Of a DNA stretch of 64,000 bases, positions 18,115-28,625 are shown one piece after another. Position 1 is the first letter of the stretch; each line of letters starts with the position of its first letter. The stretch is from an uncultured Pelagibacteraceae bacterium (lineage in GTDB: Bacteria; Pseudomonadota; Alphaproteobacteria; Pelagibacterales; Pelagibacteraceae). The position numbers and the translations under genes are program-made. The stretch covers positions 282,918 to 346,917 of the forward strand of contig CACEFF010000001.1 of the NCBI GenBank assembly GCA_902558815.1. Reading direction: 5' to 3'. Below the pieces are notes generated by a model, which was not told where the DNA came from, did not search any database, and was given only the letters and a program-made list of their open reading frames with translations.

Positions 18115-20337
18115 ATGGAAAAAAAAAAAACAAAATTAACAATTTCTGGCATAGCCAAAAAATCGATCAAAAATATTGAGATTGCAAAAACTCAGGGTAA
18201 AAATTCTGTAGTAATTGAAAAAAAATCAGGTAAGTTTTCAAGTAAAAGTGGATCGTTTAAATCTAGTGAAGGTAAATTTCAAATTTCACAGAATTTCAAA
18301 AAAAATACACTTATAAAACCCAAGCTTTCATCAAAAACCCCTTATGTAACCAACGATTTTGAAAGAAGAAAACTAGCAGAACAAAGGGCCACGAAAAGAC
18401 TTAAAGGAGAGAATGAAGCAAAGGATAAAAAAAATTTAAAGTCAGGTGTAAAAAAAAGAGAATTAAAATTAACTGTTTCAAGAGCTTTGAGTGATCAAAT
18501 TGAAGCAAGAGAAAGAAGCTTAGCATCAGTAAGGAGAGCTAGACAAAAAGAACAAAAAAATTCTTTGAAGGAAGAAAATATTGAAAATTTAAAACCAATT
18601 AAAAGAGATATAAAAATTCCTGAGGCTATAACAGTAAGAGAGCTTGCTAATTTAATGGCCGAACAATCTAGCAATGTTATTAAATATCTATTTGGTATGG
18701 GAGTAACTGTAACAATTAATCAATCATTAGCAGCTGATACAGCTGAATTTTTAGTAAAAGAATTTGGTCATAATCCAATAAGAGAAGAGAAAGTTGAGGA
18801 AATTATTCAAAAAATAAAAGCATCTAGAACTGAAAATTTAAAAAACAGACCACCTATTGTAACTGTAATGGGACATGTTGATCATGGAAAAACATCAGTT
18901 CTTGATGTATTAAGAAGTGCTAATGTAGTTTCAGGTGAATTTGGTGGAATTACGCAACATGTTGGAGCTTATCAAATTGAAAGCCAATCTAATAAGTTAA
19001 CTTTTATTGATACCCCAGGTCATGCTGCCTTTACTGAGATGAGAGCTAGAGGTTCAAAGCTAACGGATGTTGTGGTTTTAGTAGTAGCTGCTGATGATGG
19101 TGTTAAACCTCAAACTGTTGAATCAATTAAACATGCTAAAGCAGCTAACGTTCCAATAGTAGTTGCTATCAACAAATGTGATTTACCAGAGGCTGATCCA
19201 CAAAAAATAAAAAATCAATTATTAGAACACGAATTGATAGCTGAAGATTTATCTGGTGATACTTTAATGGTCGAAATATCAACTAAGACAAAAAAGAATT
19301 TAGATAAGTTAGTAGAGTCTATAATTCTTCAGGCTGAAATTTTAGATCTTAAGACAGATTTTGAGTCTAAGGCCACAGGAATTGTCTTAGAATCAAAAAT
19401 TGATATTGGTAGAGGACCAGTAGCTAACGTAATTGTAACTACTGGAACTCTTAAAAAAGGTGATTTTTTTGTTAGTGGATTAAGATGGGGCAAAGTAAGA
19501 GCACTTATTAATGATAAAGGTGAGAGCGTCAGTGAGGCACTTCCTTCAACACCTGTAGAAATTTTAGGAATTAATGGAGCAGCAAAAGCAGGTGATGATT
19601 TTATTGTTCTTGATAATGAAAAAGAGGCTAAAACTTTAAGCGAAAGTAGAGCTCAAGAAAGCAAAGACACAAAAAATCCCTTATCTTTTGCAACTCAAGA
19701 ATCTGCTTTTTCAGACAAATCTTCTGAAGAACTCAATTTAATAATTAAATCAGATGTTCATGGATCTTCTGAAGCAATTAAGAATGCCATTAATCAAATT
19801 AAACATGATGAAGTCAAACCAAAGATAATTTTGGCAGATATAGGAATGGTAACTGAGACAGATGTAAATTTAGCAAAAGCATCAGATGCTGTTCTAATTG
19901 CATTCAATGTTAAACCAAGCAAAGAGGCAAAGAAATTAGCAGAAAATGAAAAAATTAAAATTTCGTCTTATAATATTATATATGAGGTGCTTGATTATAT
20001 AAAAAAAAGAATGTCAGGACTCTTGACCCCTGATATCAAAGAGTCAGTTGTAGGTTCAGCACAAATTTTAGAAATATTTAAAGTCTCAGGAGCTGGAAAA
20101 GTTGCGGGTTCAAAGATAATAGACGGAGAAATTACCAGTACTTCAGAGGTTAGAATAATCAGAGATGGAGCAATTATTCATACTGGTAAAATTGAAACTC
20201 TATTCAGAGAAAAAAATCAAGTAAAACAGGTCAGTAGTGGCCAAGAGTGTGGAATAACAGTCAAAGATTATATGGATTTTCAAAAAAATGACACAATAGA
20301 GGCTTTTAGTGTTACATCTACAGAAAGATCAATCTAA
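18115..20337 (+). CDS. infB: Translation initiation factor IF-2
   Basis: A 740-residue GTPase that delivers initiator tRNA to the 30S subunit. A lysine-rich N-terminal region (1-~165) is followed by the IF2-N helical domain and then the G domain with G1 GHVDHGKT (253-260), G3 DTPGHA and G4 NKCD. Domains II-IV follow. It is shorter than the E. coli form (890) because the N-terminal repeats are reduced. The ATG at 18115 is 10 bp after nusA, with GAGAGATGAG just upstream. The stop overlaps the rbfA ATG by one base (TAATG). Confidence 0.97.
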   Translation: MEKKKTKLTISGIAKKSIKNIEIAKTQGKNSVVIEKKSGKFSSKSGSFKSSEGKFQISQNFKKNTLIKPKLSSKTPYVTNDFERRKLAEQRATKRLKGENEAKDKKNLKSGVKKRELKLTVSRALSDQIEARERSLASVRRARQKEQKNSLKEENIENLKPIKRDIKIPEAITVRELANLMAEQSSNVIKYLFGMGVTVTINQSLAADTAEFLVKEFGHNPIREEKVEEIIQKIKASRTENLKNRPPIVTVMGHVDHGKTSVLDVLRSANVVSGEFGGITQHVGAYQIESQSNKLTFIDTPGHAAFTEMRARGSKLTDVVVLVVAADDGVKPQTVESIKHAKAANVPIVVAINKCDLPEADPQKIKNQLLEHELIAEDLSGDTLMVEISTKTKKNLDKLVESIILQAEILDLKTDFESKATGIVLESKIDIGRGPVANVIVTTGTLKKGDFFVSGLRWGKVRALINDKGESVSEALPSTPVEILGINGAAKAGDDFIVLDNEKEAKTLSESRAQESKDTKNPLSFATQESAFSDKSSEELNLIIKSDVHGSSEAIKNAINQIKHDEVKPKIILADIGMVTETDVNLAKASDAVLIAFNVKPSKEAKKLAENEKIKISSYNIIYEVLDYIKKRMSGLLTPDIKESVVGSAQILEIFKVSGAGKVAGSKIIDGEITSTSEVRIIRDGAIIHTGKIETLFREKNQVKQVSSGQECGITVKDYMDFQKNDTIEAFSVTSTERSI

Positions 20338-20705
20338 TGGCAGATAGAATAGGAAAACCGATAACACAAAGACAGCTTAGAGTTGGGGAGATGATTAAAC
20401 AGTCTTTAAGCATGATTTTTATAAGAAATGAAGCTAAGGTCCCAAATTTAGAAACTAATACTATAACAGTTACCGAGGTAAGAATGAGTCAAGATTTGAA
20501 AATTGCTAAAGCATATGTCCTTCCACTTGGAGGAAAAGATGCAGAAGAAACAATTGATGTTTTGAAAGAGTACTCATTTTTAATTAGAAAAATTTTATCC
20601 CAGAAAGTAGCTATGAAATTTTTACCAAAAATACTTTTTAGAAAAGATGAGTCTTTTGAGTATGCGGAAAAAATAGAAAACTTAATTAAACAAACTAATA
20701 AATAG
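20337..20705 (+). CDS. rbfA: Ribosome-binding factor A
   Basis: A 122-residue KH-fold 30S maturation factor. QRQLRVGEMIKQSLS and the segment ITVTEVRMSQDLKIAKAYVL match the RbfA core, and the C-terminal RFRKDES-type motif reads LFRKDESFEYAEKIE. It is translationally coupled to infB through a 1-bp overlap. TruB, which usually follows rbfA, is absent; rpsO comes next after 12 bp. Confidence 0.93.
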   Translation: MADRIGKPITQRQLRVGEMIKQSLSMIFIRNEAKVPNLETNTITVTEVRMSQDLKIAKAYVLPLGGKDAEETIDVLKEYSFLIRKILSQKVAMKFLPKILFRKDESFEYAEKIENLIKQTNK

Positions 20706-20717
20706 GAAAAATAAGAA

Positions 20718-20966
20718 ATGAATAAAAAGATACAAGAATTAGCATTGCATGATAAAGATACAGGATCCTCTGAGATTCAGGTTGCTTTGTTAACAGAAAA
20801 AATTGAAACTCTCTCCAAACATATTAAACAATTCAAAAAAGATAAACATTCATCTGTTGGATTATTGAGAGCAGTAAATAGAAGAAAGAAATTGTTAGAA
20901 TACCTCAAGAAGAATAAAATGGATTCTTACAAAAATGTACTGTCTAAATTGAATTTAAGAAAATAG
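20718..20966 (+). CDS. rpsO: 30S ribosomal protein S15 (uS15)
   Basis: An 82-residue protein with the S15 core: HDKDTGSSEIQVALLTEKIETL and HSSVGLLRAVNRRKKLLEYL, the 16S helix 20-22 binding surfaces. It is about seven residues shorter than the usual 88-89, lost at the N-terminus. The ATG at 20718 follows GGAAAAATAAGA. It precedes pnp, as in most bacteria. Confidence 0.96.
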   Translation: MNKKIQELALHDKDTGSSEIQVALLTEKIETLSKHIKQFKKDKHSSVGLLRAVNRRKKLLEYLKKNKMDSYKNVLSKLNLRK

Positions 20967-21023
20967 AAATCAAAATAGATAGAATGGAATGGAATGAAAC
21001 GAACGTAAAGAAATGGAAATGAA
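20967..21023 (+). other. Purine-rich rpsO-pnp leader
   Basis: This 57-bp gap is nearly all A and G on the plus strand, with repeats built on GGAATGGAATGAAA and GAAATGGAAATGAAATG. It includes two out-of-frame ATGs just before the pnp ATG at 21024. No hairpin is visible. In enterobacteria the pnp leader is a target of RNase III and PNPase autoregulation; here the lack of structure suggests another mode, such as an unstructured ribosome standby tract. Confidence 0.4.
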
Positions 21024-23096
21024 ATGTTTAAAGTGTATAAGAAAGAAATTGAAGTAGCAGGAAAGAAGATAAGTTTAGAAACAGGCAAAGTAGCAAGACA
21101 AGCAGATGGGGCAATCATAGCAACGTGTGGTGAAACAGTTATCTTGGCAACTGTAGTAGGGGCAAAAAAAGTGAATCCAGACATGGATTATTTTCCTTTA
21201 TCAGTAAACTATCAAGAAAAATATTATGCAGGAGGAAAAATTCCTGGAGGATATTTTAAAAGAGAAGCAAGACCAACAGAAAGTGAAACATTAATTTCAA
21301 GGTTAATTGATAGACCAATTAGACCATTGTTTCCTGATGAATTTAAAAATGAAGTTCAGTTATTACCAACTGTAATTTCATATGACAAAGATAACCAAAC
21401 AGATATTCTATCAATTACTGCTTCTTCAGCAGCATTAGCTATTTCAGGAATGCCATTTATGGGTCCTGTCGGAGCATCAAGAGTAGGTTTTGTAGATGGT
21501 AAATATATTCTTAACCCTTCTAAAGCTGAATTGGAGAACTCAAGTTTAGATTTAGTTGTAGCAGGTACAAAAGATGCTGTATTAATGGTTGAGTCTGAAG
21601 CTAATGGTTTAACAGAGGAAGAAATGTTAAATGCAGTTAAGTTTGGACACGAAGGCTTTGTTCCAGTAATTGAGATGATTGAAGAACTTGCCAATGAATG
21701 TAGAAAACCAGAATGGACTATTGAAAAAAAAGACTTGTCAGAAGTTAAGAAAAAACTTGAAGCAACATTTACAGATGATCTTAAAAAAGCTTTTGCTACA
21801 AAAGATAAACAAGATAGATCAAATCAAATTTCAGAAATTACTGATAAGGCCAAAAAACTTTTTGAGGATGATGAAAGCTATACTGATCTGGATGTAAACA
21901 GCCAATTGAAAAATTTAGAAAAATCTATTGTGAGAACCGACATTCTTAAAAATAAAAATAGAATAGATGGAAGAGGCTTATCTGATGTAAGAGCTATTTC
22001 TTGTGAGGTTGGTGTTTTACCAAGAACTCACGGCTCAGCATTATTCACAAGAGGGGAAACACAAGCAATTGTAGTTGCAACTTTAGGTACCTCAGATGAT
22101 GAACAGAGATTAGAAAGTTTAGATGGACAACATAGAGAAAGATTTATGCTTCATTACAACTTTCCTCCTTTTTCAGTTGGTGAAACTGGTAGAATTGGAA
22201 CCGGAAGAAGAGAAATTGGTCATGGTAAACTTGCATGGAGAGCAATAAATTCATCTCTTCCTTCAAAAGAGTCTTTTCCATATACTTTTAGAATAGTATC
22301 AGAAATTACAGAATCTAATGGTTCATCTTCAATGGCAACTGTTTGTGGAACATCCTTAGCATTAATGGATGCTGGTGTACCAATAAAAGAACCAGTTGCA
22401 GGTATTGCAATGGGATTAATAAAAGAAGGTGACGATTTTAGTGTGCTATCAGACATTTTAGGTGATGAAGATCATTTAGGTGATATGGACTTTAAAGTTG
22501 CTGGAACTAAAGATGGAATTACATCTCTTCAAATGGATATTAAAATTACTGGAATTACTTTTGAAATTATGGAGCAGGCTTTAAAGCAGGCTAAAGATGG
22601 AAGAATTCATATTTTAGGTGAAATGAATAAAGCTCTATCAGCTTCAAGAGATGAAGTTGGAAAACACACTCCAAAAATGGAACAAGTAACTGTAGATAAA
22701 AAAGACATTGCAGCTGTTATTGGAAAAGGGGGAGCAACAATTAGAGAGATTGTTGAAAAATCAGGTGCAAAAGTAGATGTAAATGACGAAGGAGTTGTAA
22801 CTGTTGCCGCTCCTGATGAAGAGTCTAGAAACATCGCTATGCAAATGATTAAAGATATCACTGCGAAAGCTGAAATGAATAAAATTTATTCAGGTAAAGT
22901 AATGAAAATCATGGAATTTGGTGCATTTGTTAATTTTTTAGGAAAACAAGATGGACTTGTTCACATTTCTGAACTAGCAGATAAAAGAGTTGCTAAGGTT
23001 ACTGATGTTGTCAAAGAAGGTGATGAGGTAAAAGTTAAGGTAATTGGCTTTGACAGAGGGAAAGTTAAACTTTCTATGAAACAAGCAGCAGATTAA
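21024..23096 (+). CDS. pnp: Polyribonucleotide nucleotidyltransferase (PNPase)
   Basis: A 690-residue phosphorolytic 3'-5' exoribonuclease. It has two RNase PH cores (1-~215 and ~310-545) flanking a helical domain, then KH (~553-615, [15 protein letters not shown]) and S1 (~620-690, [17 protein letters not shown]) domains. Catalytic-core segments include [19 protein letters not shown] and [17 protein letters not shown]. Length is full apart from a short tail. It ends the nusA operon and is the degradosome-type partner of the SUV3-like helicase at 50-52 kb by family analogy. Confidence 0.97.
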   Translation: MFKVYKKEIEVAGKKISLETGKVARQADGAIIATCGETVILATVVGAKKVNPDMDYFPLSVNYQEKYYAGGKIPGGYFKREARPTESETLISRLIDRPIRPLFPDEFKNEVQLLPTVISYDKDNQTDILSITASSAALAISGMPFMGPVGASRVGFVDGKYILNPSKAELENSSLDLVVAGTKDAVLMVESEANGLTEEEMLNAVKFGHEGFVPVIEMIEELANECRKPEWTIEKKDLSEVKKKLEATFTDDLKKAFATKDKQDRSNQISEITDKAKKLFEDDESYTDLDVNSQLKNLEKSIVRTDILKNKNRIDGRGLSDVRAISCEVGVLPRTHGSALFTRGETQAIVVATLGTSDDEQRLESLDGQHRERFMLHYNFPPFSVGETGRIGTGRREIGHGKLAWRAINSSLPSKESFPYTFRIVSEITESNGSSSMATVCGTSLALMDAGVPIKEPVAGIAMGLIKEGDDFSVLSDILGDEDHLGDMDFKVAGTKDGITSLQMDIKITGITFEIMEQALKQAKDGRIHILGEMNKALSASRDEVGKHTPKMEQVTVDKKDIAAVIGKGGATIREIVEKSGAKVDVNDEGVVTVAAPDEESRNIAMQMIKDITAKAEMNKIYSGKVMKIMEFGAFVNFLGKQDGLVHISELADKRVAKVTDVVKEGDEVKVKVIGFDRGKVKLSMKQAAD

Positions 23097-23136
23097 GTCG
23101 CAGTTAAAAAAAATTATTAGAGGTTAAATTCTATTT

Positions 23137-23259
23137 ATGGAAACTTGGATAATATTATTATTGCTAGTTGTTGTTATATGGGTTCTTTTTAGACCAATTT
23201 CAAAAAAAGAGCTTGATAGATATAACGACAAAGATAATTGGTCAAATATGGGTTTTTAA
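23137..23259 (+). CDS. Small single-span membrane protein (40 aa)
   Basis: An ATG at 23137, preceded at 23120-23123 by an AGAGG-like stretch, opens 40 codons ending in TAA. Residues 4-18 (WIILLLLVVVIWVLF) form a strong membrane helix. A polar tail follows, rich in Lys/Asp/Asn and ending WSNMGF. It lies 40 bp after pnp and 16 bp before the convergent fabI end. I do not recognise the family. Codon use matches the neighbours, but the shortness limits confidence. Confidence 0.55.
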   Translation: METWIILLLLVVVIWVLFRPISKKELDRYNDKDNWSNMGF

Positions 23260-23275
23260 AAAAACTATTTAAAAA

Positions 23276-24061
23276 TTAGGAAATATTTTTAGGATCTGGC
23301 ATTCCGACTTTGTTATATCCAGCATCTACATAGTGAATTTCACCGGTAACACCATTTGCAAGGTCACTCAATAGATATAATGCTGAGTTTCCAACATCAT
23401 GGATATCTACATTTCTTTTTAAAAAAGAATGATCTTCATTCCATTTATATAAGAATTTCGCATCTCCAATAGCAGAAGCTGCTAAAGTTTTAATAGGTCC
23501 AGCACTTATAGCATTTACTCTCATACCTTTAGCTCCTAAATCTCTAGCTAAGTATTTTACACTTGCTTCAAGAGCAGATTTACAAACACCCATTACATTA
23601 TAATTTGGGATAGCTTTAGTAGACTCGTAAGTTAAAGTTAACATACTACCACCTTCTTTCATTACTTTAGATGCTTCTTTTGCAACTTCAGTAAATGAAA
23701 AGCACGAAATTAACATGCTTCTTAAAAAGTTTTCTCTTGTTGTATTTAAATATTCACCTGATAATTCTGATTTATCTGAAAATGCTACAGCATGAACTAC
23801 AAAATCAATTTTACCCCATTCAGATTTAATATCTTCAAATAATTTTATAACTTCATCTTTATTTTCAACATCACAACTAAATGTAAGATTTGAATTTAAT
23901 TTTTCAGCCAAAGGAATAACTCTTTTTTTTAAAGCATCTCCTAAGTAAGTAAATGCAAGTTCAGCTCCAGCTTCAGCAAGTTTTTGTGAAATACCCCAAG
24001 CAATTGATCTTTCATTAGCAACACCCATTATTAATCCTTTTTTGCCTTTCATCAAACTCAT
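23276..24061 (-). CDS. fabI: Enoyl-[acyl-carrier-protein] reductase (NADH)
   Basis: A 261-residue short-chain dehydrogenase fold with FabI-specific features: the nucleotide motif GLIMGVANERSIAWGIS and the catalytic Tyr-x6-Lys in YNVMGVCK. It performs the last reduction of each fatty-acid elongation round. It is the third gene of the minus-strand fabA-fabB-fabI operon, 2 bp after fabB. Confidence 0.97.
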   Translation of the reverse strand: MSLMKGKKGLIMGVANERSIAWGISQKLAEAGAELAFTYLGDALKKRVIPLAEKLNSNLTFSCDVENKDEVIKLFEDIKSEWGKIDFVVHAVAFSDKSELSGEYLNTTRENFLRSMLISCFSFTEVAKEASKVMKEGGSMLTLTYESTKAIPNYNVMGVCKSALEASVKYLARDLGAKGMRVNAISAGPIKTLAASAIGDAKFLYKWNEDHSFLKRNVDIHDVGNSALYLLSDLANGVTGEIHYVDAGYNKVGMPDPKNIS

Positions 24062-24063
24062 AA

Positions 24064-25275
24064 TTAGACCTTTTCAAAAATTAAAGCAGCATTGGTTCCA
24101 CCAAAACCAAAACTATTAGACATAACAGTATTTAAAGTTGTCTCCTTTTCTGTTTTAGCAACTATAGGGAATTTTTTAGCCTCTTCATCCATTTCATTAA
24201 TATTAGCTGATCCAGTAATAAAATTATTTTTCATCATAATTAAACAATAAATTGCCTCATGAACTGATGCAGCTCCCAAAGGATGTCCTGATAAAGATTT
24301 GGTTGAACTAATTTTTGGAATACTATTCCCAAAAGTTTCTTTAAGAGCATTTAATTCTGTAATATCTCCAACTGGAGTAGAAGTTCCATGGGTATTGATA
24401 TAATCAATTTTATTCTTAGTTGTTGCCATAGCCATTTTCATACATCTTACAGCTCCTTCACCTGATGGTGCCACCATATCATACCCATCTGAAGTTGCTC
24501 CATAACCGGTTAATTCTGCATATATTTTAGCCCCTCTAGCTTTTGCATGTTCGTATTCTTCAAGAACTAACACTCCTCCACCACCAGCAATTACAAAACC
24601 ATCTCTAGTTTTATCATATGCTCTTGATGCAGTCTCAGGAGTATCATTATATTTTGATGATAAAGCAGTCATGGCATCGAACATTGCTGTCATTGCCCAA
24701 TGTATTTCTTCACTTCCACCTGCAAAAACAACATCTTGTTTACCCATTTGGATTAATTCCATTGAATTTCCAATGCAGTGTCCACTAGTTGCGCAGGCAG
24801 AACTCATTGTGTAATTAGTCCCTTTAATTTTAAAAGGTACAGCTAAAGTCGCAGATGCAGTGCTTGCCATAGTTCTTGGAACAATAAAAGGCCCCATTAA
24901 CTTAGGTGTCTTAGCTCTAGTTTTATCTGCTGCTAAAATCACATTTTCGATTGAAGGTCCTCCTGATCCCATGACTATTCCAGTTTTAAAATTACTTACT
25001 TCTTTATCTTCAAGCCCTGAGTCTGCTATAGCTTCTTTCATTGCAATATAATTATAAGCTGACCCTGATCCCATAAACCTTATAGTTTTTCTATCTATAT
25101 GATCCTCAAGTTTTATTTTTGGTTTTCCGTGGACATTACTCCTTAAGTTATGCTCCCTATATTCTTCACTGAATGATATCCCAGATTTTGAATTTAAAAG
25201 GGATTGATGAACTTCTTCTTGATTATTGCCCAAACAAGATACAATTCCTATTCCAGTAATTACCACTCTTCTCAT
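24064..25275 (-). CDS. fabB: 3-oxoacyl-ACP synthase I
   Basis: A 403-residue condensing enzyme. The active-site Cys161 lies in [10 protein letters not shown], and the two histidines lie in [11 protein letters not shown] and [11 protein letters not shown], the Cys-His-His triad. Its position directly after fabA (ATG overlapping the fabA stop by one base) and its length support FabB rather than FabF, that is, elongation of the cis-3-decenoyl intermediate for unsaturated fatty acids. Confidence 0.96.
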   Translation of the reverse strand: MRRVVITGIGIVSCLGNNQEEVHQSLLNSKSGISFSEEYREHNLRSNVHGKPKIKLEDHIDRKTIRFMGSGSAYNYIAMKEAIADSGLEDKEVSNFKTGIVMGSGGPSIENVILAADKTRAKTPKLMGPFIVPRTMASTASATLAVPFKIKGTNYTMSSACATSGHCIGNSMELIQMGKQDVVFAGGSEEIHWAMTAMFDAMTALSSKYNDTPETASRAYDKTRDGFVIAGGGGVLVLEEYEHAKARGAKIYAELTGYGATSDGYDMVAPSGEGAVRCMKMAMATTKNKIDYINTHGTSTPVGDITELNALKETFGNSIPKISSTKSLSGHPLGAASVHEAIYCLIMMKNNFITGSANINEMDEEAKKFPIVAKTEKETTLNTVMSNSFGFGGTNAALIFEKV

Positions 25276-25775
25276 TATTTAAATAATCCTACCTTTAAGC
25301 TATCAGCTGAATATATTTTTTTATCGTCTGCAAAAACCACTCCATTTGCAAGCCCTACGGTTGTACCTCCAGGAGACATAATTTTTTTCATATCTATCTC
25401 ATATCTCACTAACTTTACATTTTGTAGCACTTCACCTGTAAATTTTACAGTTCCAACTCCTAAAGCTCTCCCTTTTCCTGGGTTACCAATCCAGCCTAAA
25501 TAAAAACCAACTAATTGCCACATAGCATCAAGACCAAGGCATCCAGGCATGACAGGATCTTCCTTAAAATGACAATCAAAAAACCATAGGTTTTTTTTAA
25601 TATCCAATTCTGCTTTCAACAAGCCTTTCTTAAAAGAACCTTTATTATCATTAATCTCTGTAATTCTATCAAACATAAGCATTGGTGGAAGGGGTAATTT
25701 AGCATTACCTGGACCAAACAAATTGCCTTCACCACAATTAATTAGTTCATCGTAGGAGTAGGAGTTTTTTTTCAT
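25275..25775 (-). CDS. fabA: 3-hydroxydecanoyl-ACP dehydratase/isomerase
   Basis: A 166-residue hotdog-fold enzyme. The catalytic His69 and Asp83 lie in [20 protein letters not shown], the FabA pattern. It dehydrates 3-hydroxydecanoyl-ACP and isomerises the product to start unsaturated fatty-acid synthesis. It is first in the operon, divergent from irr across 94 bp that hold an Irr-box-like site. Confidence 0.97.
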   Translation of the reverse strand: MKKNSYSYDELINCGEGNLFGPGNAKLPLPPMLMFDRITEINDNKGSFKKGLLKAELDIKKNLWFFDCHFKEDPVMPGCLGLDAMWQLVGFYLGWIGNPGKGRALGVGTVKFTGEVLQNVKLVRYEIDMKKIMSPGGTTVGLANGVVFADDKKIYSADSLKVGLFK

Positions 25776-25834
25776 AAAACTGAGTATCCTTATTTACTTG
25801 ATTTTGCCATTATATAATATAATTATAATGGTAG

Positions 25835-25851
25835 TTTAGAATAATTATAAC
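25835..25851. promoter_or_regulatory. Irr-box (ICE)-like site between fabA and irr
   Basis: The 17-mer TTTAGAATAATTATAAC sits in the fabA-irr divergent gap, 19 bp before the irr start. It differs at only two of 17 positions from the site before katG at 26313. My recollection of the alphaproteobacterial Irr box is a TTTAGAA/TTCTAAA inverted repeat; the left arm is exact and the right arm imperfect. It could mediate Irr autoregulation or link fatty-acid synthesis to iron. Confidence 0.45.
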
Positions 25852-25869
25852 TAACAATATGATTAAATT

Positions 25870-26268
25870 GTGAAATATATAGAAAAATTAAGAAATTCTG
25901 GATTACGACCTACTAAACAAAGACTTCAGATATGTGAAGTTTTATTCAATAGAGACAAAACATTTCATTTCACTATCAACGAATTAGAGCAAAGAATTAA
26001 AAAACATACAGATAATAAAATATCACTAGCTACAATTTATAATACCATTCACGCTTTTGAAAAAAAGGGATATTTAAAACAAATCCCTATTAATTCAAAT
26101 CAAACTTATTTTGATACTAACGTAACTGACCATCATCATTTTTATGATTTAAAAGACGAAAAACTTATTGATTTAGAAAAATCTGATGTTGGACCCATTA
26201 ATATTTTAAGAAAAATTGATGGTAAAAAAATTAAATCAGTGGAAGTTCTAGTAAAATTAGAAGATTAA
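25870..26268 (+). CDS. irr: Iron response regulator Irr (Fur family)
   Basis: A 132-residue Fur-superfamily regulator. The winged helix carries SLATIYNTIHAFEKKGYLK. The heme/metal region has the triple His TDHHHFYDL (His88-His90), the Irr hallmark, in place of the Fur HHDH. It lacks the N-terminal heme-regulatory Cys-Pro motif of Bradyrhizobium Irr. The start is GTG at 25870; the first ATG would remove helix 1. As known for rhizobia, Irr represses heme and iron-using genes when iron is low; katG, a heme enzyme, is the next gene. Confidence 0.85.
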   Translation: MKYIEKLRNSGLRPTKQRLQICEVLFNRDKTFHFTINELEQRIKKHTDNKISLATIYNTIHAFEKKGYLKQIPINSNQTYFDTNVTDHHHFYDLKDEKLIDLEKSDVGPINILRKIDGKKIKSVEVLVKLED

Positions 26269-26302
26269 TTTTTTCGATAAATTCAGCGTCATTATTATCC
26301 AA

Positions 26303-26329
26303 TTGACACTTTTTTAGAATCATTATAAA
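26303..26329 (+). promoter_or_regulatory. katG promoter overlapped by an Irr-box-like site
   Basis: TTGACA (26303-26308) and TATAAA (26324-26329) are 15 bp apart. The Irr-box-like 17-mer TTTAGAATCATTATAAA occupies 26313-26329, covering the spacer and the -10. A bound regulator there would block RNA polymerase. A good ribosome site AAGGGG precedes the ATG at 26368. The 15-bp spacer is short for sigma70, so the promoter call is tentative. Confidence 0.5.
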
Positions 26330-26367
26330 CTGCAAAAATTATAATTATTAAATTTAAGGGGAACATA

Positions 26368-28605
26368 ATGAGCACTGAAAATTTTAAAGATAAATCATTT
26401 AAGACGAATGAACTAAGCAAATGTCCTTTCACAGGAGCTGGAACACCTGCAAAATTTTCTGCAGGAAGAGGTCAATCTGTAAGAGATTTTTGGCCAAATA
26501 GTCTTAATCTTAAAATACTTAGTCAACATTCCGATTTATCAAATCCTATGAATAAGAAATTTAATTATTCTAAAGAATTTAAAAAACTTAATTATAAGGC
26601 TCTTAAAAAAGATTTAAAAAAATTAATGACTGATTCTCAAGAGTGGTGGCCAGCTGATTATGGTCATTACGGACCTTTATTCATCAGATTAGCTTGGCAC
26701 GCAGCAGGCACATACAGAACTGGTGATGGTAGAGGTGGAGCTGGAACAGGAAATCAGAGATTTGCGCCACTTAATTCTTGGCCAGATAACGTCAATTTGG
26801 ATAAGGCAAGATTACTACTTTGGCCAATTAAAAAAAAATATGGAAATAAGATTTCTTGGGCAGATTTATTTATCTTAGTGGGTAATGTTGCATTAGATTC
26901 AATGGGATTCAAAACATTTGGTTTTGGTGCTGGAAGAACAGATATTTGGGAACCAGAAGATGATATTTACTGGGGATCAGAAAAAGAAATGCTAGGTGTT
27001 GAACGATATACTGAAAATAGAGATTTAGAACAGCCACTTGGTGCTTCTCATATGGGTTTGATATACGTTAACCCACAAGGTCCTGATGCTAATCCAGATC
27101 CAAAACTTGCAGCACATGATATTAGGGAAACATTTGGTAGAATGGCAATGAATGATTATGAAACAGCAGCATTAGTAGCTGGTGGACATACATTTGGAAA
27201 ATCACATGGAGCAGCACCTGAATCCCATAAGGGTCCTGACCCTGAAGCTTCAAGAATTCAAGATCAGTCAACTGGATGGAATAGCGGATACAAATCTGGA
27301 AAAGGTGTTGATACAATCAGTAGCGGTATAGAAGGTGCTTGGACACAAAATCCTATTCAATGGGATATGGGTTATTTAGACTGTCTTTATGATCATGAAT
27401 GGGAGCTTACAAAAAGTCCTGCTGGCGCTCATCAGTGGACACCAAAAAAAAATGGACAAAAGATAAAAATGGTTCCTGATGCGCATGATAAAAATGTTCT
27501 TCACCCTCCAATGATGCAAACAACAGATATTTCTATGAAAGTTGATCCAAGTTATGGGCCTATTACGAAACATTTTCATAAAAATCCAAAAGAATTTCAT
27601 GATGCATTTGCTAGAGCGTGGTTTAAACTAACTCACAGGGATATGGGACCAAGAGTTTGTTATCTTGGTAGCGATGTTCCAAAAGAACAATTAATTTGGC
27701 AAGATCCAATTGATAAACCAAAATATAAATTAAAATCAAAAGATATTAACGATTTAAAATCAAAAATATTAAAATCAAAAATATCAGTTTCTGATTTAGT
27801 TTCTACTGCTTGGGCTTCAGCTTCAACTTTTAGAGGTTCTGACAAAAGAGGTGGTGCTAATGGGGCAAGAATAATGTTAGAGCCGCAAAAAAATTGGAAA
27901 GTTAATAACCCTTCTAATCTCTCAAAAGTAATCTCAGCGTTAAAGAAAATCAAGAATCAATTTGATAATAAAAAGAAAACAGTTTCAATGGCCGATTTAA
28001 TTGTCTTAGCTGGAGGAGTAGGAGTTGAAATGGCTGCTAAAAAAGCTGGACATAAAATAAAAGTTCCATTTTCTCCTGGTAGAGGAGATGCGAGACAAGA
28101 TCAAACAGATGTAAATTCATTTGGATTATTAGAACCTCAAGCAGATGGTTTTAGAAATTATCTAAATGGTGGTAAGTCAATTGTATCAGCTGAAGAAAAG
28201 CTAATTGATAAAGCACAATTAATGGGTCTTACTGCTCCAGAAATGACAGTGTTAATGGGTGGAATGCGAGTTTTAAATACTAATTTTGATAATTCAATGC
28301 ATGGAGTTTTCACAAAAAAACCTGGTGTATTAACAAATGATTATTTTACAAATTTATTAGACATGAATACAACATGGAAAGAAACTGATAAATCTGAACA
28401 AACATTTGTTGGAGTAGATAGAAAGACCAAAAAAACAAAATGGAAAGGTACAAGAGTTGATCTTATCTTTGGATCAAATTCACAACTAAGAGCTTTAGCC
28501 GAAGTTTATGCATGTGAGGACTCACAAGATAAATTTATCAGTGATTTTATCACGGCATGGGTAAAGGTAATGAATGCTGATAGATTTGATTTAAGACTTA
28601 ACTAA
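26368..28605 (+). CDS. katG: Catalase-peroxidase KatG
   Basis: A 745-residue bifunctional heme enzyme that destroys hydrogen peroxide. It has the two-domain architecture of KatG. The active N-terminal domain has distal Arg107, Trp110 and His111 ([11 protein letters not shown]), proximal His274 ([10 protein letters not shown]), and Tyr233 and Met259, which with Trp110 match the Met-Tyr-Trp cofactor. The C-terminal half (~430-745) is the heme-less repeat. Length is full and no defect is seen. It heads a likely operon with the oxygenase (20-bp gap) and the DUF2061 gene. From memory, cultured SAR11 strains lack catalase, so this may be a lineage-specific gain. Confidence 0.97.
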   Translation: MSTENFKDKSFKTNELSKCPFTGAGTPAKFSAGRGQSVRDFWPNSLNLKILSQHSDLSNPMNKKFNYSKEFKKLNYKALKKDLKKLMTDSQEWWPADYGHYGPLFIRLAWHAAGTYRTGDGRGGAGTGNQRFAPLNSWPDNVNLDKARLLLWPIKKKYGNKISWADLFILVGNVALDSMGFKTFGFGAGRTDIWEPEDDIYWGSEKEMLGVERYTENRDLEQPLGASHMGLIYVNPQGPDANPDPKLAAHDIRETFGRMAMNDYETAALVAGGHTFGKSHGAAPESHKGPDPEASRIQDQSTGWNSGYKSGKGVDTISSGIEGAWTQNPIQWDMGYLDCLYDHEWELTKSPAGAHQWTPKKNGQKIKMVPDAHDKNVLHPPMMQTTDISMKVDPSYGPITKHFHKNPKEFHDAFARAWFKLTHRDMGPRVCYLGSDVPKEQLIWQDPIDKPKYKLKSKDINDLKSKILKSKISVSDLVSTAWASASTFRGSDKRGGANGARIMLEPQKNWKVNNPSNLSKVISALKKIKNQFDNKKKTVSMADLIVLAGGVGVEMAAKKAGHKIKVPFSPGRGDARQDQTDVNSFGLLEPQADGFRNYLNGGKSIVSAEEKLIDKAQLMGLTAPEMTVLMGGMRVLNTNFDNSMHGVFTKKPGVLTNDYFTNLLDMNTTWKETDKSEQTFVGVDRKTKKTKWKGTRVDLIFGSNSQLRALAEVYACEDSQDKFISDFITAWVKVMNADRFDLRLN

Positions 28606-28625
28606 AATAGATCACTAGAAAAAAT

